Assembly: GCA_032716605.1 (NCBI GenBank)
Contig: CM064509.1
Span: 37,213,259 to 37,277,258, forward strand
DNA length: 64,000 bases
Direction of reading: 5' to 3'
Origin: Paralithodes platypus
Lineage: Eukaryota > Arthropoda > Malacostraca > Decapoda > Lithodidae
Part shown: piece by piece, positions 34,728 to 46,353 of the stretch
Layout of the letters: every line of letters begins with the position of its first letter
How positions within the stretch are numbered: position 1 is the stretch's first letter
Translations under genes and position numbers: made by a program
Notes under the pieces: model-generated
What the model saw: only the letters and a program-made list of their open reading frames with translations
Database searches by the model: none
What the model was told of the DNA's origin: nothing

Positions 34728-34808
34728 ATATCATCATTTCTCATACATGGTATATCTATTCTAAAGAGTAAGACAAAGGAAAACATATATTGTGTCTTTA
34801 GGTTCTCT

Positions 34809-35104
34809 TCAAAAAGGTTGACGGAACACTATTATCTTTTTCGGGGATGTGATGGGGCGAATCGTCTTGCCCGGCATGGGTGGATATTCCTTCTTCCGCG
34901 TGTCCCTCTTCAACATAGCGATTCGTCTATTCCGGAGTCTCGCTACTGCAGCAGATCCTTGTGGTGTTGTGGTGGTTGCTGGTGTCCTCGTCCTTGTCCC
35001 TTCTTTCCTCGGTTCTTCCGGTCCCTTTTTCTTGCCGGGTCTTCCTTCTTCTTCTACTCCTTCAGTCTCTTCTGTTTGGGGCTCTCTCCTTTTCCGGGGT
35101 ATTT

Positions 35105-35105
<1 letters not shown>
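34809..35105 (-). pseudogene. unidentified minus-strand ORF fragment
   Basis: About 97 codons before the (TA)n tract, with charged text EETEGVEEEGRPGKKKG and ending KKIIVFRQPF. It resembles a linker or gag-like tail, but no domain is recognised. A Thr/Pro stretch and RRIAMLKRD follow. It could be a retroelement remnant. Confidence 0.3.

Positions 35106-35108
<3 letters not shown>

Positions 35109-35153
<45 letters not shown>
35109..35153. repeat. (TA)n microsatellite
   Basis: About 44 bp of TA repeats directly at the 3' end of the minus-strand LINE fragment that follows. Confidence 0.95.
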
Positions 35154-35155
<2 letters not shown>

Positions 35156-35990
35156 CCTGATGCCGTGATCCCCGAAGGGGTGGCAATGAACGAAACGCCC
35201 CCCTGCAACTCTGTCCCAAGTCAGTCGGCACCCCTCCTCCCAACCAGCACTGCCTTCATTCATATACTTCTTCACTCCATTCTTCCACCTCTCTCTCGGT
35301 TTACCTCTCCCTCTCTGTCATTCCACCTCGTCGTACACCCTCTTAGTCATTGTGGCCATGAACGAAACGCCCCCATGCAACTCTGTCCCCAGTCAGTCGG
35401 CACCCCTCCTCCCAACCAGCGCCGCCTTCATTCATATACTTCTTCACTCCATTCTTCCACCTCTCCCTCTCTGTCATTCCACCTCGCTGTCGTACACCCT
35501 CTTAGTAATTCTCTTGCTTCCCATACATTCCATATGGCTGAAACATCTCAAGGTGTTCCTCTTCACACTTTCCAGCACATCTAACTCCACACCACTCCTC
35601 CCTCTTACTTCCTCATTCCCCTGTCTATCTGCACACTCTTCTCAAGTAACTAATTTCCACCCCTCTCACTCTTGGTCTGAGTCTCTCCACCAACGTCCAT
35701 GCTTTGCTTCCGTAAGTCAATTACGGGATTAGCACACTGTCATGCAAGAACTTCTTCACTTCCATGCTGACCACCCTATTTCTTGTTACTGCTTTCCATG
35801 TTCCTACAAACCTCATTCCCTGTTGCACCCTCTCCCGCACCTCTTCATCCATACTCTCATCCTTACTCAGCACACAGCCCAGATACTTAAATGAGCTGAC
35901 AATCTCCATAGCCTGACCATTCAACTTCACTTCACACTTGGTGGCTTCACCCTTTCTAAAACCATACACGCCCGACCTTCCCCTGACGAT
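35154..35990 (-). pseudogene. LINE 3' fragment with conserved end hairpin
   Basis: Minus-strand RT tail: the 83-residue frame 35721-35969 has KLNGQAMEIVSSFKYLGCVL and RFVGTWKAVTRNR, followed by broken relatives of the tail seen at 11944-12210 (KKYMNEGSAGWEEG). The end is the hairpin GCCACCCCTTCGGGGATCAC then (TA)n. A direct duplication of about 165 bp (35185-35345 and 35355-35515, landmark ATGAACGAAACGCCCCC) lies in the 3' part. Confidence 0.75.
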
Positions 35991-36015
35991 CCCTCAGAAT
36001 TAACTGGACCTCGGC

Positions 36016-36850
36016 TTGATACTCTTTCTATTAACTTTTGCAACATTTACGGACTTTCCCCTAATTTTCCATCTGTTGAACACCATCTCTCCTCCTACAA
36101 ACCTGATCTTCTTTTCCTCACCGATACTCAGGTGTCTGAAGCAACTGCCAGCAGCCCCTTCTCTGTATCCTCCTACTTTCTCTCTCCTAGTTTCAAAGCC
36201 AAATGCGGATGTTGTACATACGTGCACAACAAACTCACTTTTCCTCTTGTTCCCGATTTTGACTCCTCTGAATTCTCAACTTTATGGCTCAAACTTTCCT
36301 GTCATTCTCTTACTAAATATTTATGTGCTGTCTACCTTTACCGACTTTCCTAAATTCTTTGACTATCTAAACTCTACAGTGGAACACATTCTATCCATTT
36401 CTCCTTTCTCAGAAATCTCCATCTTAGTAGATTTCAACGTTCACCACCGCCAATGGCTCTCCTCTCACATTACTAACCAACCTGGTGAACAAGCCTACGT
36501 CTTTTCTATCCAAAATGAGCTAGAGCAATTAGTTCAGCAATCCACCCGTATCCTGGATCGCCTCGGAGATTGGCCCAACATTTTTGACTTGTTTCTAATG
36601 TCTAAACCTTCTTCTTATACAGTCGATCTTTTCTCTCCTTTGGGCTCCTCCTACCATACACTTATCTCTGTCACCTGTCTTATCTCTCCAGTATGGCCAA
36701 CCGTTCCTCCTAGCCGGCGGCGCTTGTGGTACTGTATGGCTGCCGACTAGGAGGCTCTCCGGCAGTACTTCGTGATTTCCCATGGAATGATTTCTGCTTC
36801 CGTGGCCGAGGACCCTTGAAGAGTGCTGAACGCATTACCGAGGTAATCCT
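36016..36850 (+). pseudogene. jockey-like LINE endonuclease
   Basis: Broken frames give INFCNIYGLSPNF-type start, LLFLTDTQVSE in another frame, then FFDYLNSTVEHILSISPF and SEISILVDFNVHHRQWLSS, where the usual GDFN has VDFN, then PLGSSYHTLI, where the usual SDH has SYH. Loss of these catalytic residues shows the nuclease is inactive. The block order equals that at 7500-8393. Confidence 0.78.
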
Positions 36851-36899
36851 ATCGGGCATGGAAGCATACATTCCATTTTCTTTCTCTCAGTCTAATTAA

Positions 36900-37662
36900 A
36901 AAAAATCTTGGTTTACTCACGCCTGTTCTACTGCTGTCCGCAACAAGAAGGAAGCATTCAAACAGTACCGACGCCTTAAAACTCAAGAATCTCATTCTTC
37001 CTATGTTTCTACCGGAATAAAGCCAAATCTGTTCTTCGACTTGCCAAGCACTCTTTCATCAATAATAGCTGTACTGAACTACCCTACAGTACTCTAGCTC
37101 TTCCCAAGCTTTCTGGTATCTAGCCAAAAACCTCTCCAACAAGTTTCTTTCTTGTTTTTCCCTCCCCTTTTCCACTCTGATGGCACAACGATCACTTCTT
37201 CCTCTGACAAAGCTGAACTTTTCACTCAAACTTTTGCTAGAAACTCCACCTTAGATGATTCCGGTGCTATTCCTTCCTCTCCACCCCACCTTTCACTTAT
37301 TCATGCCTAATATCCTAATCCTTCTAAAGATGTACTTTCTACCCTCTTTGGTCTAAATACTAAGAAGGCGTACGATCTGGATGGTGTTCCTCCTGTTGTA
37401 CTAACAAACTGTGCTTCTGTGCTGATTCCCTGCCTAGGCAAACTCTTTCGTCTCTGTCTCTCCTCTTATGTCTTCCCTTCTTGCTGGAAGTTTGCTCTCA
37501 TTCAACCTGTCCCAGAGAAGGGTGATCGCTCCCAACTCTCAACTATCTTCCAATTTCTTTCATTTCTTGCATCTCCAAAGTTTTTGAAACTATTCTTACT
37601 TCAAAAATTTCTTAAGCATTTATCTTCTTATAATCTACTCTCAGATCGCCAGTATGGATTCT
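36900..37662 (+). pseudogene. jockey-like LINE linker and RT start
   Basis: After a linker with WFTHACS and RNKKEAFKQYRR, the RT opens with KKAYDLDGVPPVVL, LIPCLGKLFRLCLSSYVFPS, FALIQPVPEKGD and LLSDRQYGF, ending at the TTAA where MITE copy 3 begins. Several one-base shifts are present. Confidence 0.78.
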
Positions 37663-38150
37663 TTAACCCTTAAAAAGCGGCTCACCACTTAAGTCGTATT
37701 TAATAAAGCTGGACTATGTGGCGGCGCTCGACATAGGTCGAGTGGCAATTTCAGCAGGTAATGTGGCTGAGAGAGAGAGACAAGTGGTGGCAGGAGACTA
37801 GCGAGCGTATGACTGCTCCAGACCACCGCGGCGAACCTACTGACACGAATCTCAGCTCCCTCCTCCCTCTCTCACTCGCTACATACTCAATTATATGGGG
37901 AAAGTACCGAATTACCTGCTTTTTGCACTCGCGTTGCACGGTTATTGCAAGAAAACTATCCATCATACAAGGATCGTTATGGTGTCATTCGAAAGCTCTG
38001 TTCATGCCCTTTCAGGGATAGATACTTGTTTTACGTTCTGGGTCTTATTTAGGCATGAAAATGATCACGTAAACAGCCCTATTTTGGCTAAAAACACCCC
38101 GCTGGGCGGTACACATAAATAAACCGCATAGGCCGCTAAAGAAGGGTTAA
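37663..38150 (+). mobile_element. family-1 TTAA MITE, copy 3
   Basis: 488 bp between TTAA sites: left end TTAACCCTTAAAAAGCGG, right end CCGCTAAAGAAGGGTTAA. Opposite orientation to copies 1, 2 and 5. Its right TTAA is shared with the next element. Confidence 0.9.
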
Positions 38151-38631
38151 CCCTCAACCGACGGTGACCATCATATGACGGGAGAGAGAATAATGGCCAC
38201 CCTTGCGATGCACGTCATATGACACGTGCCTTTTTGAGGCCATTAAGAGCGATGAGAGAGAGAGAGCGAGCATTGCAAGGACAACAGGCAGGCTCGGTCC
38301 GCTCGCAACAGCGGCGGGATGGGTACTAATGCCTACTTTATCGATTCTCTACCTACATTACTCTCAAAATAAGGATAAATCCGGAGAAATAACCTTATTT
38401 TAGGGTATTTTCACTTCCAGTTGCACGATCGTTGTACGGGAACCCATTGTCGTACAATGAGGATTTAGATGTCATTAATAGGCTTGTTTTTTCGCTCTTT
38501 CACGGATATATAATTGTATTACAGTCTGGCTCTTGCTTATGTATGAAAAAAGAGCATGGAACGATGCGCATTTTCGGTAAATATGCCCGCTACCATGATA
38601 ATCCACCATCCTCCCGCTGGTTGGGAGTTAG
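38147..38631. mobile_element. family-4 TTAA element abutting MITE copy 3
   Basis: Left end TTAACCCTCAACCGACGG; reversed right end CTAACTCCCAACCAGCGG, so the right target copy is mutated to TTAG. Subterminal GTCATATGAC palindromes recall those in the 19673-19975 element. Removing this element and copy 3 together (965 bp) restores the LINE RT frame. No protein is encoded. Confidence 0.75.
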
Positions 38632-39830
38632 GGGTAGCTCTACTGGGGATCTCCTTTCATATCTTACTAGCTCTTGGTCATCCTCCTTCCGGGTCTTCGG
38701 TGAGACCTTTTCTATTGCACTAGACATATCGAAGGCCTTTGATAGAATCAGTCATAAATCTCTAATTTCTGAACTACCCTCCTTCGGTTTCTATCCCTCT
38801 ATCTGTGCCTTTATCTCGAATTTCCTTCTGGCTGTTCCATAGCTGCGCAGCAGTTGTGAATGACCATCGTTCACCTCTTCAACCCATCAACGCTGGTGTT
38901 CCTCAGGGTTCTGTCATATCTTCAATTTTCTTTCTAATATTCATTAATGAACTTCTCAACTGTACCTCCAGTCCCATCCATTCATATGCTGATGACTCTA
39001 CCTTACACTGTTCAACTAGTTTTCCAGAACCTCCCAACAACACTAAAAAAATCATGCGAATGCCATAAAACACTTAAATCCTGACCTATCAACCATTTCC
39101 ATTTGGGGCAGAGAATTTTATTTTTAATTTCAATGCTTCGAAACACCAATTTCTCCATTTAAGTACCAGTAAAGAACTCTCACAGGACTATCCCTTATAT
39201 TTCAACAATACACAAATAAATCCTTCATCTTCTCTCAGTATTTTAGTAATCTCTTTCTCTCCTGATCTCATCTGGAAAGACCATATTACCACCCTTGATA
39301 AAATAGCTTCTCAGAAGCTGGGTGTGCTCAACTGCCTCTGGGGGTTCTTTACCCATGCACAGCTTCTTGCTCTGTACAGGGACACAGTGCATCCATGTAT
39401 TGAGTATTGTTCGCATGTGTTGGGAGGATCATCCCACACAGCACTTCTCGACAAAGTAGAAAAGAAAACCTTTCGTCTCATTAACTCACGTCTAATCACT
39501 GAATCTTTGTAATCTCTCTCTCTTTGCCGCAGTGTTGCCGCTCTCTTGCTATTCTACTGCTATTACAATAATCAATGTTCCTCAGAGCTCTCTCTATGTA
39601 TAATATCTCCTCTATGTAGAGTACGTAACACCCGTCTTGCAACACGATCCCATCCCTACTCTGTGCAACTTTCCAATCCAAGAGTGAAACAATATTCTCA
39701 AACCTTCTTTTAATTAACAGCTGAGCTATGGAACTCTCTCCCTGAATCTATCTTCCCCTCATCCTATGACTTAAATTGTTTCAAACTCTGTGTGTCCAGG
39801 CATTTTGGCTCAAACGTTCCTTGATTTTGG
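38632..39830 (+). pseudogene. jockey-like LINE RT core and tail
   Basis: Opens with SSTGDLLSYLTSSW and FSIALDISKAFDRISHKSL, then after a shift near 38830 GVPQGSVISSIFFLIFINEL and the catalytic YADDS. The thumb and tail follow in broken frames with CIEYCSHVLGGSSHTALLDK and AELWNSLPES. It ends close to CFKLCVSRHF near 39800. Confidence 0.82.
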
Positions 39831-39939
39831 CCCTGTCACTCTTTTAACTGGTGGAGGCACTCGTTACAGGCAGTTCTGTCTTTAGTGTCCCTCATCCACA
39901 TAGAAGAAAAAAAGAAAAATAATCATAATATACAGTATA

Positions 39940-41115
39940 TATACAGTATATATATATATATATATATAATTATATTCTTTAAGGCATACAAGGTTAAAAG
40001 AAGTAGCAGTTTTAGCATTCGAAATTCTATTATTCAGGGTTTCAATAATTCTGATCAATCTTCTTAGGGGTTCAGTAAGAAGGTGAATAAGGTTTGCAAA
40101 GTTCATGGTGGTCCAACGTTTCGCTAGTCATCTAGCATTATCAAGGAATGATTAAACTACTCAATACTACAAGTATACAGTATATACACATGTGGAGATC
40201 AGGGGGGCGAGGAGTGGGCGGGGCTACTGCGTGTTTGGTTGCCTGTCATTGGTTGCGGGTAACCTTCTCGCAAGTCGCTCACTGCATCTGGTCCGGGGTT
40301 AGCTGGGGGTGGGCGAAGTTAACGCTGATTGGCTGCTGGAAATCAAGGGGGTAGTTGGCTGCACTCTGGACTGTGTACGTGAGGAGGGCACAGAAGGAAG
40401 GTGTAGGGCGGGAGCCGTGGCTGGGTAGTGGCGTTTGGCAGACGGTCAAATTTGTAGGTCAAGGGTTTGGTTATTTATGTTGGGGCTTAAGGCTTGAATA
40501 TAGAGAGCTTCAAGTATAGAGAGTCTTCTGGGGTAATTTTCTTTATCAATTATGGAGGTGAGTTTATTTAAGTCGTTGCGGGTAAGGGGAGGGTGGTTAG
40601 GGGAAAGGTAGTGATCTTTAATAGCTCCTGAATGAAGGTGAAGAGTGAGCCGACAGGACAGACGAGTCTGTGTCATACCAATATAGGAATGGGGCCCACA
40701 GTCCCCATTGTTACAGATGTGCTGGTATACCACATGGTCGTCATTCATCAGGCTCTTGGTGGAAGTAGGTCTGTTTCAGAGTACAAGGTTGTAGGTTCTG
40801 GGGGATTTGTAGTAAATGATTAATTTAGTTTTGTTGTCAGGGTTGGTGGGTAGGACATGTTTGTTTATGATTTCTCTAATGATGGTTTTATCGGTTTTGT
40901 GATCAGAGGACATGTAATTTCGGTAGAAAACCTTGATATCGTCTGAGGGGTTGGTGTTGGAGGGATTTTGATTATACCATTTTTCTAGGTGGTGGTTAAT
41001 GGTACTGGAGACATCAGAATTGGAGTACCCATTATTAACCAGAACTTGGGAGAGTTGTTCAAGTTACTGGTGGGTGTCTCCCCAGGTGGTGCAGTGGGAG
41101 AGGACTCTTCTGACG
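39940..41115 (-). pseudogene. Penelope-like element copy 2, RT end and GIY-YIG
   Basis: The 100-residue frame 40446-40748 is a GIY-YIG nuclease typical of Penelope-like elements: HSYIGMTQTRLSCRLTLHLH, with the conserved Arg, a downstream Glu in ILEALYIQ and NNQTLDLQI. Upstream, broken frames continue into the RT end (41050-41115, RRVLSHCTTW). The 3' flank (39975-40146) has the TTTCGCTAGTCATCTAGCAT end and a (TA)n tract at 39950-39968. It matches copy 1 at 60661-62060. Confidence 0.85.
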
Positions 41116-41353
41116 TAGGCTAATTAATTCCAATCTATTACATTGAGTTTCAGAGTGTTTTTTACAATAACATTGTTTATTGTAATTGTTTGTGTTTTTT
41201 ATAATTTTGTGCAAACGCTAAGGTTTGGTACTATATGATTAAAGATGTGTACACACTTCAAATTGCTGCCATTTATAGTGGACCTAATAAGGTATGTTCA
41301 GGCAAAAATGTAACTTACTAGCTGTGAACATATTGCATGCAGGCAGTGATATG
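41116..41353. other. no gene recognised
   Basis: AT-rich DNA between the Penelope piece and the next element. Confidence 0.4.
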
Positions 41354-41449
41354 TAACAATGGGTAATTGCACCAGTTTGGTATGGGGTAATTGCGCCACT
41401 TTGGATTTTGGGTAATTACATCATTTTTTGTTTGCAGGTGACTTCAAAT

Positions 41450-42062
41450 AATATAACCTCACCTGACACCTCTCATCACCTCACCTCTCCTCACTTCACC
41501 TCACTTTACCTCTCCTCACCTCACCTCATCTCTCCTATCCTCTCCTCTCCTCACCTCTACTATCCTCTCCTCACCTAACCTAGCCTCTCCTATCCTCACC
41601 TCCCATCTCATCACCTCTCCTTCCATCTCATCACCTCACCTTTCCTCACCTCACCTCACCTCACCTCTCCTCTCCTCACCTCTCCTCTCCTAACCTCACC
41701 TCACCTCCCATCTCATCACCTCTCCTCTCCTCACCTCACTCACTTCACCTCTCCTCACCTAACCTCTCCTATCCTCACCTCACCTCCCATCTCAGCACCT
41801 CTCCTTTTCTCACCTCACTCACTTCACCTCTCCTCACCTAACCTCTCCTAGCCTCACCTCACCTCCCATCTCATCATCTCTCCTCTCCTCACGATTCCTC
41901 TCCTCACCTCACCACTCCTCTCCTCACCTCAAATCGCCACTCCTCTCCTCACCACTCCTCACCTCACCTCACCTCACCACTCCTCTCCTCACCTCACCTC
42001 TCCTATCCTCACTACACCTCACTTCACCTCACCTCACCTCACCAATCCTCACCTCACCTCTC
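41450..42062 (+). repeat. (CCTCACCTCTCCT)n irregular array, left block
   Basis: About 600 bp made almost only of CCTCACCT and CTCTCCT words with an extreme C+T strand bias. Long Ser-Pro-His-Leu-Thr frames here are artefacts of the repeat. Confidence 0.95.
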
Positions 42063-42063
42063 C

Positions 42064-42600
42064 TTCAGAAGTCGTTAAGAAGGCAAACAAAATAATTGGC
42101 TTTATAGGCAGGTCATTTGATCATAAATCCAAAGAAGTTATCCTAACTCTTTACAATTCCTCAGTCCGCCCTCTTCTGAAATACTGCGTTCAATCCTGGT
42201 GCCCTTATTACCAAAACGATATAGACAAACTAAAACGAGTTCAACGTAGAATTAACAAAATTATACCTAGCTTACAGAACAAACCATACGAGGAGTGTCT
42301 TAGAAAAATAAATCTATTTCCTTTAACCCAGTGCAGATAAAGAGGCGACTTAATTCAAGTGTTCAAAATCATCAAAGGCATCGACAATATATGAACTGTA
42401 GTAAGTACTTCACTATCGACCAATCTAATTACACGCGGGGAAGTGGTTACAAAATGATTGGTAAATCTTTTAACTCACACGAATATAAGAATTTCTTCTT
42501 CAATCGAGTTGTCAACTTGTGGAATGGGCTTCCCCGAGACGTTAATGACTGCAGCACCGTTGATTATTTTAAACTTCGCTTAGACAAATAATTTGCATCA
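42064..42600 (+). pseudogene. CR1-like LINE RT tail
   Basis: Starts at VVKKANKIIGFIGRSFDHKS and continues LYNSSVRPLLKYCVQSWCP, DIDKLKRVQRRINKIIPSL, then after a shift near 42335 ends with FFFNRVVNLWNGLPRDV and YFKLRLDK. This is the thumb and C-terminal part of a CR1-type RT. It is the missing kind of 3' part relative to 16600-18010 but need not be from the same copy. Confidence 0.82.
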
Positions 42601-42734
42601 AACCCGCGACTGACTGCGTTTGTAAATGAATAACTTTATTGTATTCCCCCCTCAGATTCATCAAAGGAATATTGAGTATATATATTACTATGACATTATT
42701 CTCTTTTTCCCAGATATACAAAAGATCACTTATA

Positions 42735-42905
42735 ACTGTGTTATGTTACTAACCCATCTGTCCCCTACTAACTTCCTAATCCTGCCACGGACATTAGTTT
42801 CAGGGCAGTAGTTCCCTTTCCAATTTTCCCTTACCCACTCTAAACCACTGTTTGGACACTTGATCCTCAGTGTTTTGGAGGACAAGCAGTCTAGAGGAGT
42901 CACTA
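42735..42905 (-). repeat. dispersed repeat, partner of 11750-11910
   Basis: Reverse-orientation match to 11750-11910. The minus strand is open for 72 codons with CPNSGLEWVRENWKGNYCPE, so the family may be protein-coding, but no domain is recognised. Confidence 0.6.
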
Positions 42906-42934
42906 GACATGTTATTGCTTGATTTCCTTTGTAC

Positions 42935-43275
42935 TCTCCTCTCCTCACCTCACCTTACCTCTCCTCACCTCACCGCGCATCTCCTCACCTCACCTCTCCT
43001 CTCCCCTCCCCCTTACCTCACCTCTCCTCACCTCACATCACCTCTCCCCACCTCACCTCACCTCTCCTCCTCACCTTACCTCACCTCACCTCTCCTCACC
43101 TCACCTCTCCTCTCCTCTCCTCTACTCTCCTCACTTCTCCTCTCCTGACCTCACATCTCCTGACCTCACCTCACCCCACCTCTCATCACCTCACCTCTCC
43201 TCCTCACCTCACCTCACCTCACGTTTCCTTTCCTCACCTCACCTCACCCCCTCACCTCACCTTTCCTCACCTCTG
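42935..43275 (+). repeat. (CCTCACCTCTCCT)n irregular array, right block
   Basis: Same words and strand bias as 41450-42062, continuing after the LINE tail. Confidence 0.95.
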
Positions 43276-43690
43276 TTAGTATTTTTTGTATTTGTTATTA
43301 TGTACTACTGTAGAACACTACCATAACAATACACTACCACTAGAATACTCTACCACAACACTACACTTCTCATAAGGTCAACAATCATTGATTATGATGT
43401 TCTTTTTTAATGTTATTATCATTTTCTAATAGAGTGACGCAATAACTCAAAAGCAAGGGACATTTGTGCCATGGTTTTATAAATGTTATCATGAGGTTAT
43501 TATTTTTGTCAGCAACTCTCTATTCACTATGTAAGTTCCTCAACTATATACCTGTAACTTAGGCAATAAACGTGAAGCAAACTGCATTTGTACTTTCTGT
43601 GACATATATTCTAATGCAAAAAAATCAAGGAAAAACTGGCACAATATCCCCATTGTACGGTAGTTATTTACAACAATTTGGTGATGATGG

Positions 43691-46332
43691 TGTGACGTCT
43701 ACCAGTGTTGGCAGAATCGCCTCTCGTTAGCCACTAGCGCTCGCCAGGGACATCGAAATGGGCTACAGTTATCAGAGAATGTTGTTCTTTCTTTCCTAGT
43801 ACTCGCATTGTCACAGACAGTCCAGTGGTGGTCTTTATTTTTGTCTGTGACAACGGGAAGTATTTTATATCATTAATAGAATATAAGATGCATTGTGTAG
43901 AGTTAAGGAGAGAGAGAGAGAGGCGAGAGCGTATTGGTAATATGTGCGTGTGTATGTATGTGCTGCCTCGCTCGGAGGAGTTTTCCCGCTCGCGCGGGCT
44001 TTCCCTCGCCTTTGATTGGCTGGTTGATCCTGGCGCGTCCTAGAGGCCTGCTGCCTTGTGACGTATCGGCCCGTGATTGGCCGACCATCGCGCCCTTGCG
44101 GGTTCCTGTGTAACTAACCTCCTCCATGAGGGTTCCCAGGAGCTGCCCTGCTCAGGACAGGCTTGGTGTGCATGCTTCTAACATCCCTTTGCATACTCTC
44201 TCCCGATCACCCCCTTTACCACTGTCTCTCTCTCTGACCTTCTTCTTTTCCATTACTTCTCGTCTTTATTCAATTACTTGTCCCCTTGGGTTCTGCATAC
44301 GGTTTCCATAGCCGGCCCATTGTATTGCATGCGCCGTCCTCAGAGATATTTACATGTACTTAGAATAGGTTTGAGGGTTCTTAATTAGTATAGGTTAAGA
44401 ACTTTGTGTGTATCCATTATTGATTTAGTGTTTCTGCTCTTTTATTTAATGCTAGACTGGGATAAGGTTACTGTAGTCGTTGTCTCCGATGTATGTACGG
44501 TTTGTTTATACCTACACGACTTCGACCGGTCCTGTGGTAGCCTGGGTTGTCTTTTCGGCTGCGTCTTTTGCGAGTGCAGCATTGTGTTGACTGAGGGCTT
44601 TGGCCTGTTCCAGTTCCACACTTTGCTGCCTCTTTGCTTGTCTTTTGAGGGTCGCTAGGATAGAACCAGATACCTGTGATCTGGATCTATCAAGAGAGCA
44701 CCCCAGTCAATTAACGTAACTTAAAGGATGCAGTCTTAAGGACATCACTAGGCTACGAGCCTGTCTTGCTCAACCCCAGTTCCTTACCTAGAGTATCCCA
44801 GCTAGACATTATTAATTGAGTAGACACTTGTTTATTTAATATAAGCTCTTTGATATGTACGCATTATTATTCACAGCATTTATTAGTCTAGGTTGTTGCT
44901 GAGCCGCACAACCATAGCAGACTGTTTCGTTGATGAGGAAGTACTTCTTTTAGTGTTGAGCATTACTACCGTTGCGCATTTATAGTATTCTCGTGTCAGT
45001 TAACATTGTATGTCCTATCTTTTAGTATATTCAGTCTACACGTGTGGTGTCCTGCCTCCTGCCTTTATATAATTTAAGATATGAGCATCTTATGAGCATC
45101 AGACTGTCTTCAGAAGTTTCCAGGTCTATGCTGTAGGACTATACTTCACTTTCTTTCAGATAGGAGTGCAGAGTTTATTGTTGTTTAGAGTAACTGTATT
45201 GAAGCATTTTTTTATTGTATTAAATCTTGCAGTGATTTAATTGATCTTCCCATAGATTCGTGTTTATGCATTTTAACGTAACTTGCATCTTGTTTGTTAT
45301 CAGGCTTTACCAGTGTGGGTTAGCCTGAAGTAGAGTACATTTATGCCCAGTTAAGGGGAGATGTCCACTTGAGGGATTTTTTTCTTGACTCCTTTCTCCC
45401 TCATGTTTAGCCCCATTGCTTTTCTAATTTTAAGATGTTTGCCCCATTATTTTGACGATTTTAAGAACCTTCGACCCATTTCTGTCAATTTTAAGAGCTT
45501 TCGTGCCATTTAGGTGTCGATTTTATCCTGGCGAGCGACAGCGAGCCTGTAATATAAGAGGAACCGGATTTCAGCCGGTACATTTTTCTACCGAAAAATG
45601 TACACATTTATCTTAAAAGGGGCTCAAGGGGGTGTAATCTTATGCTTGATGGATATCTAGAGACCAAACTAAAAACCTTCCCTTAACCCTTATTTAGCGG
45701 CGAGCAACATAAGTCGAGTTAAATAAAGCTGGACTATGTGGCGGCGCTCGACATAACTCGAGTGGCAATTTCAGCACGTAATGTGGCTGAGAGAGAGAGA
45801 CAAGTGGTGGCAGGAGACTAGCGAGCGTATGACTGCTCCAGACCACCGCGGCGAACCTACTGACACAAATCTCAGCTCCCTCCTCCCTCTCTCACTCGCT
45901 ACATACTCAATTATGTACTGAAAGTACCGAATTACCTGCTTTTTGCACTCGCGTTGCACGGTTATTGCAAGAAAACTATCCATCATACAAGGATCGTTAT
46001 GGTGTCATTCGAAAGCTCTGTTTATGCCCTTTCAGGGATAGGTACTTGTTTTACGTTCTGGGTCTTATTTAGGCATGAAAATGATCACGTAAACAGCCCT
46101 ATTTTGGCTAAAAACACCCCGCTGTGCGGTACACATAAATAAACCGCATAGGCCGCTCGTAAGGTGTTAAGGATACCCCGTTATCGCAGATTAACTCTGG
46201 AGGGTATAGGTGATTTTGTTCGCCGGCATATTAGTTCGAGGGTTTGGATCTAGGGTACCGTTGTTGCATAGTGCCCTATTACTAGTCCAATCATTAAGTG
46301 CCCTTGTTTTATTCGTAGCCCCGGTCGTAACA
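43691..46332 (+). mobile_element. solo LTR 2 with nested MITE
   Basis: 2642 bp from TGTGACG to CGTAACA, flanked by ATGG on both sides (43687-43690 and 46333-46336). Without the 484 bp MITE at 45683 it is about 2.16 kb. Related to solo LTR 1 at start, end and scattered internal phrases. Target-site context is the duplicated exon region at 46.3-47.1 kb. Confidence 0.75.
45683..46170 (+). mobile_element. family-1 TTAA MITE, copy 4
   Basis: 488 bp between TTAA sites: left end TTAACCCTTATTTAGCGGCG, right end CGCTCGTAAGGTGTTAA. Nearly identical to copies 5 and 6. It lies inside solo LTR 2. Confidence 0.92.
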
Positions 46333-46353
46333 ATGGGAATGGCATTATTATAT

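Larger units (their letters stand above)
36000..39900 (+). mobile_element. second jockey-like LINE, interrupted
   Basis: Plus-strand relative of the 1.7-8.4 kb LINE: nuclease (36016-36850), linker and RT start (36900-37662), RT core and tail (38632-39830). Two TTAA elements (37663-38150 and 38147-38631) sit in the RT. Frameshifts near 36350, 36750, 37310, 38840 and 39070 make it dead. It ends in an A-rich stretch near 39903-39920. Confidence 0.82.
41354..43657. mobile_element. possible TA-target element holding CCTCACC repeats
   Basis: Left terminus TAACAATGGGTAATTGCACC and reversed right terminus TACAATGGGGATATTGTGCC are similar inverted ends that begin at TA. The motif GGGTAATTGCGCCACTTTGG is repeated three times at the left. 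The body is two CCTCACC arrays around a CR1-like LINE tail. No transposase is present. The termini are short and imperfect, so the boundary call is tentative. Confidence 0.45.

Noticed and set aside
37751..38122. Recurring 60-86 residue ORFs (also at 45771, 46382, 46538, 57374, 57557)
   Set aside because: They lie inside family-1 MITEs; the frames differ between copies and have no domain. Repeated appearance reflects copy number, not a gene.
42919..43326. Open frames made of Leu-Thr-Ser-Pro-His repeats
   Set aside because: They are translations of the CCTCACC array in all three frames; no gene.
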